64,000 nt of DNA, taken from contig JAKPPB010000028.1 of NCBI GenBank assembly GCA_029547605.1, positions 1 through 64,000 of the forward strand, written 5' to 3'. Numbering within the stretch: the first letter of the stretch is position 1; each line of letters begins with the position of its first letter. Of the stretch, positions 43,509 through 52,978 are shown piece after piece. A program made the translations under genes and the position numbers. The notes beneath the pieces are model-generated. The model ran no database searches and was not told the DNA's origin. It saw nothing but the letters and a program-made list of their open reading frames with translations. Source of the DNA: Methanobacteriota archaeon (GTDB lineage Archaea > Halobacteriota > Methanomicrobia > Methanomicrobiales > Methanospirillaceae).

Positions 43509-45425
43509 TCACGCGGGGGTTGTGGAGATCCCCGTGGTGTCCAGGAACGGCCCTGTTGGGGTTGACGCCATCTTGCGGAGCTTGTTCAGGAACCCCTCGC
43601 GGTTCTCGGGCACAAGTGCGATTTTAAGGACATCCTCGATATGGTCGACGGGGATGATAGTGACCATTGACTGGTAGCGCTCCTCGATAAGGACATCCTC
43701 AATATTTGCCCTTGGGATTAGGACGGTCTTGATACCGGCCTTTGCCGCGGCCTCGATCTTGTAGGTCACTCCACCGACAGGGAGGACGTCGCCCCTGACC
43801 GAGAGGGAACCGGTCATGCCGATATCCTGGCGCACGGGAATACTCTCGATAGCACTGATAACCGCGGTGGCAACGCTGATCGAGGCCGAATCGCCTTCCA
43901 CGCCACCATATGTTCCAATGAACTGGATATGGACGTCCATGTTCTTGATGTCTTTTCCGGTGAATTTCTTCAGGATCGCGCTCACGTTCTTGATGGACTC
44001 CTGGGCGATCTCCTTGAGCATCCCTGTAGCGATTACCGTCCCGCTCGCACCCTGTGCGGGGGTCACCTCGGCCATAATGGGGAGGACCGATCCAGAGTCG
44101 CTTCCCATCACTGCGAGTCCGTTCACGCGGCCGACTCTGGTCCCTTCCACCACGGTCAGTTCGTATTCCCTGCTCCGGTGGATGTATTCGTCCGAGACCT
44201 GGTCCTCGATCGACCTCGCGGTCTTCTTGGCGGCGATGACGTGCTCGGCGGTCGTCACATCAGCCCCCTGTTGTCGTGCCAGGTCTCCGGCTACCCGGAT
44301 AAGCCCCCCCATATCCCTGAGCTTGAGCGTAAGGTGACCCTTCCTGTTGGATCGCCTGCGGGCTTCCCGGATGATCTCCTCCATTGCGCCCTTGTCGAAG
44401 TGGGGGATCTTTCCATCGTTCTTGACTTCCTGGGCAATGAAACGGATGAACTTCTCGCGGTTCTCGGGCGTGTCGAGCATACTCTCACTCATATAGACCT
44501 CGTAGCCGTAGCCACGGATACGCGAGCGGAGTGCCGGGTGCATTCCCTGGATGGCGTCGAGGTTGCCTGCAGCGATCATGATGAATTTGCACGGGACAGG
44601 CTCGGTCCTGACCATTGCGCCGCTCGACCGCTCACTCTGCCCTGTGATGGGAAACTCTCCCTCCTGGAGGGCGGTGAGGAGGTTCTGCTGGGAGTGAGGT
44701 GTGAGGGTGTTAATCTCGTCGATGAAGAGCACACCTTTGTGGGAGCGGTGGATTGCCCCCGCTTCAACCCGATCGTGGCTTGGGGTCTCGAGGCCACCGC
44801 TCTGGAACGGGTCGTGCCTGACATCCCCGAGCAGCGCACCCGCATGCGAACCCGTTGCGTCGATGAAGGGGGCGGTGGTGGTGGAATCGTTGGATACGAG
44901 GAGTTTCGGGACCATTGACTCCTCGCGGGGAGTGGCGTACCTCAGTGCCATGAAGATGAACGCTGCAGCAATGATCCCCATCAGCCACTGGTAGGTGATA
45001 AACGCATATCCGATGATCCCGATGAGGAGAAGGAGAAAGAGAGTGTTCCGAAGCTGGATCTTCTTTCGCGCCTCTGCCTTGTGGGCAGCAACGATCTGCT
45101 TTCCGCGGCCTGCAGGAACCGTCCGCACAATGGGGTTGTTCGAGTCATCAGAGTTTGGGTATACGAGGATATCCTGCATCTCCTCCTTTGGCAGAAGCTC
45201 CGCCATGGCCTTTGCGAGCATCGACTTCCCGGTGCCGGGACTGCCGATCATCATGACGTGGCGTCTCTGGGTTGCAGCCTTCCTGATGACCTCTACCGCG
45301 TGCTCCTGGCCGATCACCTGGTCGATCAGAGACGGAGGGACTTCGACCTGTGCAGAATTCACCATGGAAACCTCCACAGGCACCTCCTCTTCATGGGTCT
45401 CTTCGGCAACCTGCTCCTGTTCCAT
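43509..45425 (-). CDS. lonB: Archaeal Lon protease (LonB), membrane-bound
   Basis: LonB is an ATP-dependent protease anchored to the inner face of the membrane. The start at 45425 gives 638 residues, the normal size; the frame continues upstream but overlaps the divergent prs gene. Walker A GSPGTGKS is at 61-68, two membrane helices lie at about 118-163 inside the AAA+ domain, and the protease domain has S513 (GDSASIS) and K556 (VTYKIEAA), 43 residues apart as in other Lon dyads. It heads a lonB-tldD-tldE-bofA-like operon. Confidence 0.95.
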   Translation of the reverse strand: MEQEQVAEETHEEEVPVEVSMVNSAQVEVPPSLIDQVIGQEHAVEVIRKAATQRRHVMMIGSPGTGKSMLAKAMAELLPKEEMQDILVYPNSDDSNNPIVRTVPAGRGKQIVAAHKAEARKKIQLRNTLFLLLLIGIIGYAFITYQWLMGIIAAAFIFMALRYATPREESMVPKLLVSNDSTTTAPFIDATGSHAGALLGDVRHDPFQSGGLETPSHDRVEAGAIHRSHKGVLFIDEINTLTPHSQQNLLTALQEGEFPITGQSERSSGAMVRTEPVPCKFIMIAAGNLDAIQGMHPALRSRIRGYGYEVYMSESMLDTPENREKFIRFIAQEVKNDGKIPHFDKGAMEEIIREARRRSNRKGHLTLKLRDMGGLIRVAGDLARQQGADVTTAEHVIAAKKTARSIEDQVSDEYIHRSREYELTVVEGTRVGRVNGLAVMGSDSGSVLPIMAEVTPAQGASGTVIATGMLKEIAQESIKNVSAILKKFTGKDIKNMDVHIQFIGTYGGVEGDSASISVATAVISAIESIPVRQDIGMTGSLSVRGDVLPVGGVTYKIEAAAKAGIKTVLIPRANIEDVLIEERYQSMVTIIPVDHIEDVLKIALVPENREGFLNKLRKMASTPTGPFLDTTGISTTPA

Positions 45426-45509
45426 AGGAAAATTGACCTCTTCTGTCAATGAGATAGTGATATAATTTATTCCTGCTCGTTTAAGTACTTTCAGCCTGAG
45501 GTAGCGGAA

Positions 45510-46361
45510 ATGTTGGTTGTAAGCACAGAATATTCCCAGATCCTGGCTGCAAACGTGGCGAAAGGCCTGGATTGCCCCCTGGGCGGGGTAAAGTTCAGCC
45601 GGTTTCCAGACGGAGAGCAGTATCTCCGTCTCTCGGCTACGGACCGGCATATGGTCATCGTGGGGAGTATCCCTGAAGCAGATGCACTTATACAGATCCT
45701 CCTTCTCGTTGATGCCTGCGAAGGCGCCGAGATAACCCTCGTGGTCCCGTACATGGGATATGCGAGGCAGGACAAGCGTTTCCATGAAGGTGAGCCGCTC
45801 AGTGCGCGAGTAATCGCAAGGGTGCTCTCGACAGGTGTGTCGCGTGTCCTTACTGTCAATATCCATGACCGGGCAGTACTCTCCCATTTTCATGTTCCTG
45901 TGCGTGACGCCAGCCTGGCGGGGGAGATCGGACGCTACCTCGAAAAGAGCGAATTCAGCAGCCCGCTCGTCCTTGCACCCGATGAAGGCGCGGCTGCGTT
46001 TGCCGGCCAGGTCGCGGCGGTATGCGGATGGGAGACAGACCACCTCGAGAAGACCCGGATCTCCGGGAACGAGGTGAGAATGGCGCCGAGGAACCTGGAG
46101 GCGAAAGGACGTGATGTAGTGATCGTCGACGACATCATCTCGACAGGAGGTACCCTTGCGACCGCAGTGGCCATGCTGAAGGAGCAGGGAGCAAGAAGCG
46201 TCTCATCGGTCTGCGTCCACGGCGTGCTCGCAGAAGGGGCGTATGCAAGGCTGCTTTCAGGCGGTGTCCGCGAGGTGGCCTGCAGCGACACACTTGAGAG
46301 GGCATGCAGCCGCTATTCCGCTGCGGGTGCTGTCGTAGATGGAATCGAGGGATGCTGGTAA
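45510..46361 (+). CDS. prs: Ribose-phosphate pyrophosphokinase
   Basis: Prs makes PRPP from ribose 5-phosphate and ATP. The 283-residue protein has [11 protein letters not shown] near 30, the ATP/metal region [15 protein letters not shown] near 90 and the PRPP loop [14 protein letters not shown] at about 205-218. It is the archaeal short form. The ribosome site GAGGT precedes the ATG. It overlaps rtcA by 10 bases and supplies the substrate for the PRTases in this window. Confidence 0.95.
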   Translation: MLVVSTEYSQILAANVAKGLDCPLGGVKFSRFPDGEQYLRLSATDRHMVIVGSIPEADALIQILLLVDACEGAEITLVVPYMGYARQDKRFHEGEPLSARVIARVLSTGVSRVLTVNIHDRAVLSHFHVPVRDASLAGEIGRYLEKSEFSSPLVLAPDEGAAAFAGQVAAVCGWETDHLEKTRISGNEVRMAPRNLEAKGRDVVIVDDIISTGGTLATAVAMLKEQGARSVSSVCVHGVLAEGAYARLLSGGVREVACSDTLERACSRYSAAGAVVDGIEGCW

Positions 46362-47350
46362 TTGATGGCTCCCACCTTGAAGGCGGCGGGCAGATCGTCC
46401 GCTCGGCTGTTGCCCTCTCGGCTCTGACCTGCACACCCGTAAGGATTGAACATATCAGGGCAGGGAGGCAACAGCCCGGCCTCCGGCCGCAGCACCTAGC
46501 TGCAATCCTCGCAGTCGCGACGGCCTGCAACGCAGAGCTTACCGGGTGCGCGGTGGGGAGTCAGGAGATAGAATTTTTTCCGGGCCGCATCTCTTCACGC
46601 GAGATTTCCCTCGACGTGGGAACCGCGGGGAGCATACCCCTGGTGATACAGGCCTGGCTCCCTGTCGCGGTCCAAGCGGGCGGTATGCTGACCCTGACGG
46701 GCGGGACAGAGGTTGAAAGAAGTCCCAGCATCGACTATTTCACCAATGTCCTCGTCCCCTTCCTCGAGATGCATGGCGCCCGGATCTCTGTCAAGATTGC
46801 CAGGCGGGGATATTACCCCAAGGGTGGAGGATTGGTGAAGGTGGAGGTAAAGCCTTCAGTCCTGAACCGGCTCTCCCCCGACTGCAACCGGCCTGGGGGA
46901 GACCGCGGTATATGCTCCTGCAGCGCAGGACTCCCTGCGCATGTGGCGAAGCGGCAGGCGGATGCGGCAGCATTCCACCTCTTCCAGCGCATGGGGCTTG
47001 AATTCCCCGTGACCATGGATGTAAGGCCGGGTCCCAGTACAGGAAGTTCCTGCACTGTCTGGAGGGGATGGATGGGGGGAACAGGCCTTGGAAAAAGGGG
47101 GTATCCTGCAGAGAGAGTGGGAAAGGATGCAGCGCTCGCACTCGTCAGGGAGTGGGAATGCGATGGACACGTCGATTCATTTTTCGCAGACCAGCTCCTG
47201 ATATACCTAGGTATAGCCGGAGGCTCGTACACAAGCCATACCTGCACGATGCATGCCCGGACCATGTGCTGGCTGCTGGCGGAGTTTGGCATCCACATCA
47301 GAGTCAGCGGAGAAAGGATCGTGAGGTTTGAACGTGCGGCGGGTGCTTGA
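46352..47350 (+). CDS. rtcA: RNA 3'-terminal phosphate cyclase
   Basis: RtcA converts a 3'-phosphate at RNA ends to a 2',3'-cyclic phosphate using ATP. The start at 46352 gives 332 residues, family length; an earlier start would overlap prs further. Typical motifs are [21 protein letters not shown] at the N-terminus, RAGRQQPGLRPQH near 33, KGGGLVKVEV near 155 and the nucleotide-linked region with HTCTMHARTMCWLL near 295, the latter holding the catalytic His. The small downstream gene encodes a ribonuclease, so RNA processing genes are paired. Confidence 0.92.
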   Translation: MLVIDGSHLEGGGQIVRSAVALSALTCTPVRIEHIRAGRQQPGLRPQHLAAILAVATACNAELTGCAVGSQEIEFFPGRISSREISLDVGTAGSIPLVIQAWLPVAVQAGGMLTLTGGTEVERSPSIDYFTNVLVPFLEMHGARISVKIARRGYYPKGGGLVKVEVKPSVLNRLSPDCNRPGGDRGICSCSAGLPAHVAKRQADAAAFHLFQRMGLEFPVTMDVRPGPSTGSSCTVWRGWMGGTGLGKRGYPAERVGKDAALALVREWECDGHVDSFFADQLLIYLGIAGGSYTSHTCTMHARTMCWLLAEFGIHIRVSGERIVRFERAAGA

Positions 47351-47789
47351 CGCTACGGCATTCTTCGTAGAGATGCCACTTGAAGGTGAACTCTACACCT
47401 CACCACTGGTGGTAGATGAACTCGCCGATGCAAGGTCACGGTGTCGGTTGGAGGCGCTCTCCGCAGTCGGCCTGCAGGTTGTCTCTCCAGGCCGGGACTT
47501 TATCCGGAGAGTTGAGCAGGTCTCCGGGACGAGTGGTGACGCGGGGGTGCTCTCACCTGCCGACCGCGAGATCCTGGCGCTTGCACTTGAGTTGTCCGCG
47601 GAAGTGGTCTCCGATGACTTTGCCGTCCAGAACGTCGCCCATCACCTTAAAATCCCTGCGTGTCCGCTCCAGCAGAGAAGGGCGAGAAAGAGGAAATGGA
47701 GGTTCCGATGTCCGGGGTGCGGCAGAATCCTGGATGGCCCGGGTGAGTGTCCTGTCTGCGGGGCCATCCCAAAAAGAACCATTAAGTAG
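47334..47789 (+). CDS. nob1: rRNA maturation endonuclease Nob1
   Basis: Nob1 cleaves the 3' end of 16S rRNA precursor. The GTG start at 47334 follows GAGG by seven bases; TTG at 47328 is too close to that site. The 151-residue protein has a PIN nuclease domain (VLDATAFF with metal-binding D6; ADREILALALEL; SDDFAVQNVA) and a C-terminal zinc ribbon (CPGCG, CPVCG). It overlaps the rtcA stop, suggesting translation coupling. Confidence 0.9.
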   Translation: MRRVLDATAFFVEMPLEGELYTSPLVVDELADARSRCRLEALSAVGLQVVSPGRDFIRRVEQVSGTSGDAGVLSPADREILALALELSAEVVSDDFAVQNVAHHLKIPACPLQQRRARKRKWRFRCPGCGRILDGPGECPVCGAIPKRTIK

Positions 47790-47810
47790 GAGACAGAATA
47801 CTGTTTCACC

Positions 47811-48431
47811 ATGTCGTCGCTCGACGAGCTGATCCAGAAAGCAAGGATGCTCCTCTCCGAGGGTCACAGCCCCGGGCAGATCGCTGATGAACTCTCGCTC
47901 TCAATGGAGACCGTGACCTGGCTGCTCACACAGCAGAAGGGGGCGGCCATCCCGAAGGACGTGCATATCGACTGGACCGCGGTCAGCGGCCAGGGCGCAC
48001 TCATTGACGGGGTGGCGATGATGCTCCTGAAGCGTTATTATTCTGCCCTCGACGAGGGTGAGAAGGAAGAGGGATATTCCGAGCGCTTCCCCACCCTCGC
48101 AGTAGGAATCGCCATCTCAGGAATACCCCTTGCGACCCTTATTGCGGTTGAGGAGGATATCAAGCTCGCCATCTACCACCCCGCAAAGCACAGCACGCAG
48201 GATCCCCCTGTAGGCTCGATCAGTGGAAATTTCTCATCGGTTACCGGGGAGCGGTGCATCATCATCGATGACGTCATCACTTCAGGCAATACGATGCAGG
48301 ACGTCGTGAAGTACCTGCGGCGCCACGGAGCAACGCCCGTTGCCATATGGGTGATATTTGACAAGCGCGGACTCAGGGACGTGGACGGCGTTCCCGTATA
48401 CTCTCTCTTTAAAATATCCCGGATCGATTAA
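47811..48431 (+). CDS. gfcR: HTH plus phosphoribosyltransferase-like regulator (GfcR family)
   Basis: The 206-residue protein has an N-terminal helix-turn-helix (about 1-45, [21 protein letters not shown]) and a PRTase domain with the PRPP motif [13 protein letters not shown] at about 149-161. In haloarchaea the family (GfcR) controls sugar metabolism genes; some annotations call it an orotate phosphoribosyltransferase-like protein. It probably responds to PRPP or a nucleotide. It follows nob1 by 21 bases. Confidence 0.9.
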   Translation: MSSLDELIQKARMLLSEGHSPGQIADELSLSMETVTWLLTQQKGAAIPKDVHIDWTAVSGQGALIDGVAMMLLKRYYSALDEGEKEEGYSERFPTLAVGIAISGIPLATLIAVEEDIKLAIYHPAKHSTQDPPVGSISGNFSSVTGERCIIIDDVITSGNTMQDVVKYLRRHGATPVAIWVIFDKRGLRDVDGVPVYSLFKISRID

Positions 48432-48464
48432 TCACCTCCCATTTTTCCACTCAAGAATAGGTTG

Positions 48465-48506
48465 TTTTATATAGAAGTTTAATTCCATCTTTTACAGCAT
48501 CGGAGG
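48465..48506 (+). promoter_or_regulatory. TATA box and ribosome site of the thermosome gene
   Basis: TTTTATATAG (48465-48474) lies about 40 bases before the start; GGAGG (48502-48506) is seven bases before ATG 48514. Confidence 0.6.
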
Positions 48507-48513
48507 AATTGCT

Positions 48514-50130
48514 ATGCTTGGAGGACAACCTATCATCATTCTCAAGGAGAACGTGGAGCGCAACCGCGGCCTCGAAGCCCAGCGCTCGAACATCGCGGCT
48601 GCGAAGGCCATTGCCAGCGCGGTCCGGACCACGCTCGGACCCCGCGGCATGGACAAGATGCTCGTGGAGGGGACAGGCGATGTGACCATCACCAACGATG
48701 GTGCAACCATCCTCCAGGACATCTCGGTCGTGCACCCTGGAGCCAAGATGGTCATCGAAGTGGCCAGGGCACAGGACGAAGAAGTAGGGGATGGCACCAC
48801 GACTGCCGTGGTCCTAGTTGGATCCCTGATGGAGAAAGCAGAGCAGCTGATCGAGAGAAAGATCCACCCCACTGTGATCGCCGAAGGATACCGCCTGGGC
48901 ATGAAGAAATCGCTCGAGATCCTTGATGAACTCTCCCTGACCATCGATCCCTACGACAGGGAGAAGTTGATCAGGATCGCGGACACTGCCATGACCGGCA
49001 AATCGATCGAGTCGGTCAAGGACAAGCTGAACGGGATCGCAGTCGATGCGGTGATGGCAATTGCTGAGAAAGAGGGGAATAAGATCACCGCAGATGAAGA
49101 CAACGTCCTGATCAAGAAACAGGCAGGGGACACGATGGATGATGCCGAGCTTGTCCGAGGCGTGGTCATTGACAAGAAGAGGATAAGCGAGGACATGCCC
49201 CGCAAGGTTAAGGATGCAAAAATAGCGCTCGTCGCAAGCCCCATGGAGATAAAGAAAACCCAGGTCAAGGCAAAGATCCATATCAGCTCAAGCGAGATGG
49301 TCAGTGCATTCTCTGCTCAGGAGAGGGAGGCATTGAAGAGATTTGCCGACAAGGTCATCGAGAGCGGGGCAAATGTGTTGCTCTGCCAGAAAGGCCTCGC
49401 GGACGCGGTCGCATTTTATCTCGCCAAGGGGGGAGTGCTGGCTGTCGAGGATGTTCCCGAGAAGGACATCAAGTTCGCGGCAAGGGCGCTCAATGCCCAG
49501 ATCGCCAACAAGGTTGATGAATTGTCCCCCGACATGCTTGGCCGCGCCGATCTTGTGGAGCAGCTGGAAGACGGCGAGTTTATCAAGATCTCGGGCTGTA
49601 AGAACCCGAAGACCGTCACCATTCTCCTCCGTGGGTCGTCCCAGTATCTCCTCGACGAGCTCGAGAGGGCTGTTGTGGACGGGACCCGCGTCGTGATGGA
49701 CGCAATGGAGGACGGGAAACTGGTCGTTGGCGGTGGATCGGTCGAGACAGAGATCCTGATGAAGGTCAGGGACTATGCAGCCAACGTCGGTGGCCGCGTG
49801 CAGCTTGCGATTGAGGCGTTTGCAAACGCGTTCGAGGTCATCCCCGTCACCCTTGCCGAGAACTCGGGTTATAACCCGGTGGACAAGCTGGTGGACTTGA
49901 AGAATGCCCATGCCAAGGGACAGAAGTATGCGGGCCTGAACGTGTACAACGGCAAAATCATCGACATGCTGAAAGAGGGCGTGATCGAGCCCCAGCGCTC
50001 CAAGCGGCAGGCCATCCAGAGCGCGACTGAGGCCGCGATCCTCCTCCTCAGAGTGGATGATATGATGGTAACCCGTGAGTCCAAGGGCCCGGAAAGTGCC
50101 CCTGGCGGTGGCATGCCCCAGATGGGCTGA
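48514..50130 (+). CDS. thsA: Thermosome subunit (group II chaperonin)
   Basis: The 538-residue protein folds other proteins in a double-ring cage. It has the typical [19 protein letters not shown] opening, [10 protein letters not shown] near 45 and the ATPase motif [10 protein letters not shown] near 91, and ends in the flexible G/M-rich tail GGGMPQMG. It has its own promoter and ribosome site. Two T-tracts follow (50142-50149, 50181-50189). Confidence 0.96.
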   Translation: MLGGQPIIILKENVERNRGLEAQRSNIAAAKAIASAVRTTLGPRGMDKMLVEGTGDVTITNDGATILQDISVVHPGAKMVIEVARAQDEEVGDGTTTAVVLVGSLMEKAEQLIERKIHPTVIAEGYRLGMKKSLEILDELSLTIDPYDREKLIRIADTAMTGKSIESVKDKLNGIAVDAVMAIAEKEGNKITADEDNVLIKKQAGDTMDDAELVRGVVIDKKRISEDMPRKVKDAKIALVASPMEIKKTQVKAKIHISSSEMVSAFSAQEREALKRFADKVIESGANVLLCQKGLADAVAFYLAKGGVLAVEDVPEKDIKFAARALNAQIANKVDELSPDMLGRADLVEQLEDGEFIKISGCKNPKTVTILLRGSSQYLLDELERAVVDGTRVVMDAMEDGKLVVGGGSVETEILMKVRDYAANVGGRVQLAIEAFANAFEVIPVTLAENSGYNPVDKLVDLKNAHAKGQKYAGLNVYNGKIIDMLKEGVIEPQRSKRQAIQSATEAAILLLRVDDMMVTRESKGPESAPGGGMPQMG

Positions 50131-50141
50131 TATTCCATACC

Positions 50142-50189
50142 TTTTTTTTACATTTTTCGAGGGGCATTTCCGGGCAGGCATTTTTTTTT
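50142..50189 (+). terminator. Two T-tracts after the thermosome gene
   Basis: Runs of eight T (50142-50149) and nine T (50181-50189) follow the stop codon within 60 bases, typical of archaeal termination in two steps. Confidence 0.6.
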
Positions 50190-50505
50190 ACATGGTCATA
50201 TGGTATGTACAGGATAAACGGACCGCATACATTTCGTCAGGCGCCATCTGCCCATATACCAACGGCAACGATCCACGCTCCCGGCCCCGGAATTACCGCA
50301 AAGGCTTACCAATCGGTTCCGAAGGATGCAATTCGACCGCTAAAGCTTCCTTCAACGAGGCAGGATTAAATGCGGAACAAATGATCCGGATCGGGGAAAC
50401 GGAGACAGTTCAGTGATTGATTTGGTATCCAGATACCAACATCGGTCCAGTCTCCGCACAAAAAAATCGCGAGGAGAAAATTTTTGTCACTGCCTTCGTT
50501 AAGGG
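50190..50505. other. Intergenic region with a nested hairpin, no gene seen
   Basis: Open frames here are short and lack ribosome sites. The left part shows nothing I can assign; the right part contains the strong nested hairpin at 50401-50455. Confidence 0.5.
50401..50455. ncRNA. Candidate structured RNA: three stacked stems
   Basis: Three stems are nested. The outer is GGAGAC (50401-50406)/GTCTCC (50450-50455). The middle is GATTGAT (50415-50421)/ATCGGTC (50441-50447), with two G-U pairs. The inner is TTGGTATC (50422-50429)/GATACCAA (50432-50439). Wobble pairs in the middle stem favour an RNA transcribed from the + strand. No T-tract follows on +; on - an ATTTTTTTG precedes it. Function unknown: it could be the end structure of the thermosome region, a leader or a small RNA. 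Confidence 0.4.
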
Positions 50506-50715
50506 TCATCCCCTCGATCCGGTGGAGACAATCTCCACTTCCTCTGCTTCGATCTGCATGTCCTGCGGGAGGCTCTGTCCCTTGAAGAGAATGAGCACCG
50601 TATCAGGTATGATCCCTATGGAAAGGAGGGCCTCCTCGTAAGTCGCACCATCCATTCCCTCATATTCAATACATTCCCCCCCCGGGACCAGGAGAAGACG
50701 GCACTTCATTCCCAT
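50506..50715 (-). CDS. MoaD/ThiS-like beta-grasp protein with unusual C-terminus
   Basis: The 69-residue protein fits the ubiquitin-like sulfur-carrier fold: beta strands MKCRLLLVPGG and EIVSTGSRG, and the typical stretch PDTVLILFKGQSLPQDMQIEAEEVEIV. Normal carriers end in Gly-Gly for adenylation; this one ends GSRG, so activation by a MoeB/UbaA-type enzyme would need processing or does not happen. A second start at 50709 is possible. Nearby there is only a tRNA gene, so its pathway is unclear. Confidence 0.7.
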   Translation of the reverse strand: MGMKCRLLLVPGGECIEYEGMDGATYEEALLSIGIIPDTVLILFKGQSLPQDMQIEAEEVEIVSTGSRG

Positions 50716-50758
50716 TCGATAGCATTATACGAATGCGAAAGCAAAATAGCTACCCCGT

Positions 50759-50843
50759 GCCGAGGTAGTCTAGCCCGGGAAGGCGGTAGCCTCGAAAGCT
50801 ACTGGCGCTCGCCGCCTCGGGAGTTCAAATCTCCCCCTCGGCG
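50759..50843 (+). tRNA. tRNA-Ser (anticodon CGA)
   Basis: A class II tRNA of 85 bases. The acceptor stem is GCCGAGG/CCTCGGC with discriminator G. The anticodon stem GTAGC/GCTAC holds loop CTCGAAA (anticodon CGA, codon UCG). The variable arm is long, and the T arm is GGGAG-TTCAAAT-CTCCC. No intron and no encoded CCA. A T-tract follows at 50855-50860. Confidence 0.95.
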
Positions 50844-50854
50844 TCAAAGATAAT

Positions 50855-50862
50855 CGCGTTTT
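50855..50862 (+). terminator. T-tract after tRNA-Ser
   Basis: GTTTTTCG lies 12 bases after the tRNA 3' end and probably ends its transcription. Confidence 0.45.
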
Positions 50863-50937
50863 TCGTATGAAAAAGGTCCAAGGGAGCCTCCAGGCCCCAT
50901 AAAAATCACATGATTCACTTCGAGACATACGCATACA

Positions 50938-50985
50938 GAATGAAAATCGCGGAAACGATTTTCATAGAAAAAAGTGTGGTGTTCA
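50938..50985. repeat. Hairpin element, second copy of the one at 143-188
   Basis: ATGAAAATCG (50940-50949) and CGATTTTCAT (50956-50965) form a perfect 10-bp stem, followed by AGAAAAAAGTGTGG. Aligned to 143-188 the stem bases differ in matching pairs while the flanking GATTTTCAT and GAAAAAA..TGTG blocks are kept. Confidence 0.5.
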
Positions 50986-51115
50986 CTCACTCGCTGTCAG
51001 TTCCCGCACCGGAATGAGAAAGAGACAGGGACCCGGACTTCTGCCAGGACCAGTTTTTTATTATTCATGAGGAGTGATGGTGGTTGCAGGGAGGGGGGCT
51101 TTGCCCTGTATGCCG

Positions 51116-51586
51116 TTATTCTGCCTTTTCCCCATGTCCGCTCAGGTACATCATCTTCCTGACCTCCCGCATGCAGGGGTTCATGGAATCGAGATAAATC
51201 CTTGCGGATTCGACAAATGCATCTGCCTCAACCGGATCGATTGCCCGGATCGGCATTGAAACGGAGAGGACATAACCAATGAACAGGTTGTCCAACTCCC
51301 ACATGTCGAGGATCGGGACGTAGCGTTCATATGACCCGGAGGCGGTCACACGGAAGAGAATCCCTGGATGAGATCCTGCAATGAAGAATGTTGGTTCGCC
51401 TGATATTTTCCGAAACGCTATCCCTCGGTCATCAGGAAAAGGACAGACATGGCGCCATCCTGCAAGAATCTCCTCCGGAATTTCTTCCGGGAATGCATCG
51501 CATGTGGGGGAGCTCAGATTGCGGTGGAGGTGAGTGCACATCATGCAGAGAGGTGAAACCGTGGTGGCATCCGGTTTGTCATTCAT
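51116..51586 (-). CDS. Hypothetical protein with N-terminal Cys cluster
   Basis: From the second ATG at 51586 the protein has 156 residues. The N-terminus has CMMCTHLH and CDAFPEEIPEEILAGWRHVCPFPDDRGIAF; this C-x-A-F-P, I-P, G-x-x-x-H, P-x-x-D-x-G-I pattern recurs in many uncharacterised bacterial and archaeal small proteins and suggests metal binding. The rest is helical with no recognised domain. The frame extends to 51622. Confidence 0.65.
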   Translation of the reverse strand: MNDKPDATTVSPLCMMCTHLHRNLSSPTCDAFPEEIPEEILAGWRHVCPFPDDRGIAFRKISGEPTFFIAGSHPGILFRVTASGSYERYVPILDMWELDNLFIGYVLSVSMPIRAIDPVEADAFVESARIYLDSMNPCMREVRKMMYLSGHGEKAE

Positions 51587-51664
51587 GGCAGTACGAGCAG
51601 TGATATGCATTACAATGGGCAAAAAGGTTGGCGTGGAGGGTCGTTTTCTCCATTCTGCTCTCCT

Positions 51665-52636
51665 TCAGGCCCGCAGGATGAACTGCCCCAGCTCTACATA
51701 CCTTCCCGCACCGAGCATCCAGGTTCCGTCGACGTCAGTCACGTAACTGATTTTAAGGTCCGTCCTGTTGGTAAAGGGGTTCACAGAATAGTAATCGACC
51801 AATCCCCCGCCGCTCTTTGCCACGTCAATGAACTCCTTTACGTGATGATTGCCGACCGGGTCGGTCGCGTTGAGACGGTTTACGCCGACCTGCTCGGGCT
51901 GGTAGGGCCAGCAGAGCACCGTCCCGTTGTAATCGTAGGCGAAGATGTAGAGGTCTCCGCGTATGAATGGGCCACTCTGGTTGTTGAACGCCGCAGTGGC
52001 CCTGTCGCGGCCCTGCTCCAGTGCATAGGCCCTTGCCTCTGCGACGAACTGGCGAAGTTCGTTGTCGATGAGGAGATCCTCACGGGTGTAAACTCCCGCC
52101 CCTACCCAGTAGGTATCTTCGACGGCACGTACATAACTAATCTTGAGAGTGCTCTGCTGTTCGCCTGAAGGATACGGGTAATGGTAAAGTATATACCCCC
52201 CACCTCCCTTTGCCAGCTGTATCTCAGTTTCGGTGTACGGTTTTCCGGCTGCGTCCTTCAGCGGGCGGAAATCGGTGCCGACCATGCCGGGCTGGAAGGG
52301 GAGGGCAAGCGCGATACCCGAATAATCGAGGGCATACACATAGACATCGCCATTGACGAAGGGGCCGGAAGCATTGTGAAAGGCGGCAATGGCGGCTTCT
52401 TTTCCGACCTCCTTTGCCCATGACGCAGCGTTGTCCACGTATTCCTTAATCTCGAGCGATGTTGCGGGATAATGATGACCGGTTGACGCTGTAGTATTGG
52501 AGGAAACAATGTGTTCTGCCGTTGTATGGGTTGGTAAGGGGGTCGAAGTGCCGGCGGGAGGGGAGGTCTGTATGCACCCTGCTGCAAGAGCGAGGGCAGC
52601 AAGGATCACCAGTATGGAAGAAAGACCATGCCTCAT
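51665..52636 (-). CDS. Lipoprotein with two Cache-type sensor domains
   Basis: With the start at 52636 the protein has 323 residues. The signal peptide ends in a lipobox LAAGC, so it is a lipid-anchored surface protein. A Ser/Thr-rich spacer is followed by two related Cache-like domains (about 60-190 and 195-320), each with a long helix, FVNGDVYVYALDYSG/FIRGDLYIFAYDYNG and a final YWVGAGVY/WMLGAGRY strand. Such domains bind small ligands. It follows a Cache histidine kinase gene on the same strand and may bind the same or a related ligand. Confidence 0.85.
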   Translation of the reverse strand: MRHGLSSILVILAALALAAGCIQTSPPAGTSTPLPTHTTAEHIVSSNTTASTGHHYPATSLEIKEYVDNAASWAKEVGKEAAIAAFHNASGPFVNGDVYVYALDYSGIALALPFQPGMVGTDFRPLKDAAGKPYTETEIQLAKGGGGYILYHYPYPSGEQQSTLKISYVRAVEDTYWVGAGVYTREDLLIDNELRQFVAEARAYALEQGRDRATAAFNNQSGPFIRGDLYIFAYDYNGTVLCWPYQPEQVGVNRLNATDPVGNHHVKEFIDVAKSGGGLVDYYSVNPFTNRTDLKISYVTDVDGTWMLGAGRYVELGQFILRA

Positions 52637-52681
52637 AAACAACGGGTAATCCCCTATTCCTATTAAACAGGTCACTTTCAA

Positions 52682-52978
52682 TTTTTGGAAGTTTTAATGG
52701 CAGAATCCCGGGGCCATCAAGTAGTCCATATTCTGTTCGGATGGGGATTTGTCTGTCCTCTCTGTTTTTCGGGAGGACATCGGTTCTTGACAAGAATTAC
52801 TCCTGGCATTCAACCGGGTCTCATGGATCCAGGGTTCAAATTCGTGCATTCATCCTTCTGCGCGGGATTTCCTGCGGAATAGAGAATCCAGAAATCCCTC
52901 CGCGTCCTCTTGTCTAGGCGGGATTTTTCAACCATTTTCAGGGCGAGCGAGATCCTGCAGATGCACTATCAGGGGTGG
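52682..52978. other. Intergenic region between the lipoprotein and kinase genes
   Basis: About 300 bases with no supported gene; it probably holds the lipoprotein promoter (TTTAATAGG on the minus strand near 52660-52670) and the kinase terminator. Confidence 0.45.

Noticed and set aside
45426-46043. N-terminal extension of LonB
   Set aside because: The open frame reaches into prs on the other strand, but the family begins near MEQEQVAEE and the extension has no LonB similarity.
50075-50416. Open frame after the thermosome gene
   Set aside because: It starts inside the chaperonin gene, passes through two T-tract terminators and shows no conserved pattern.
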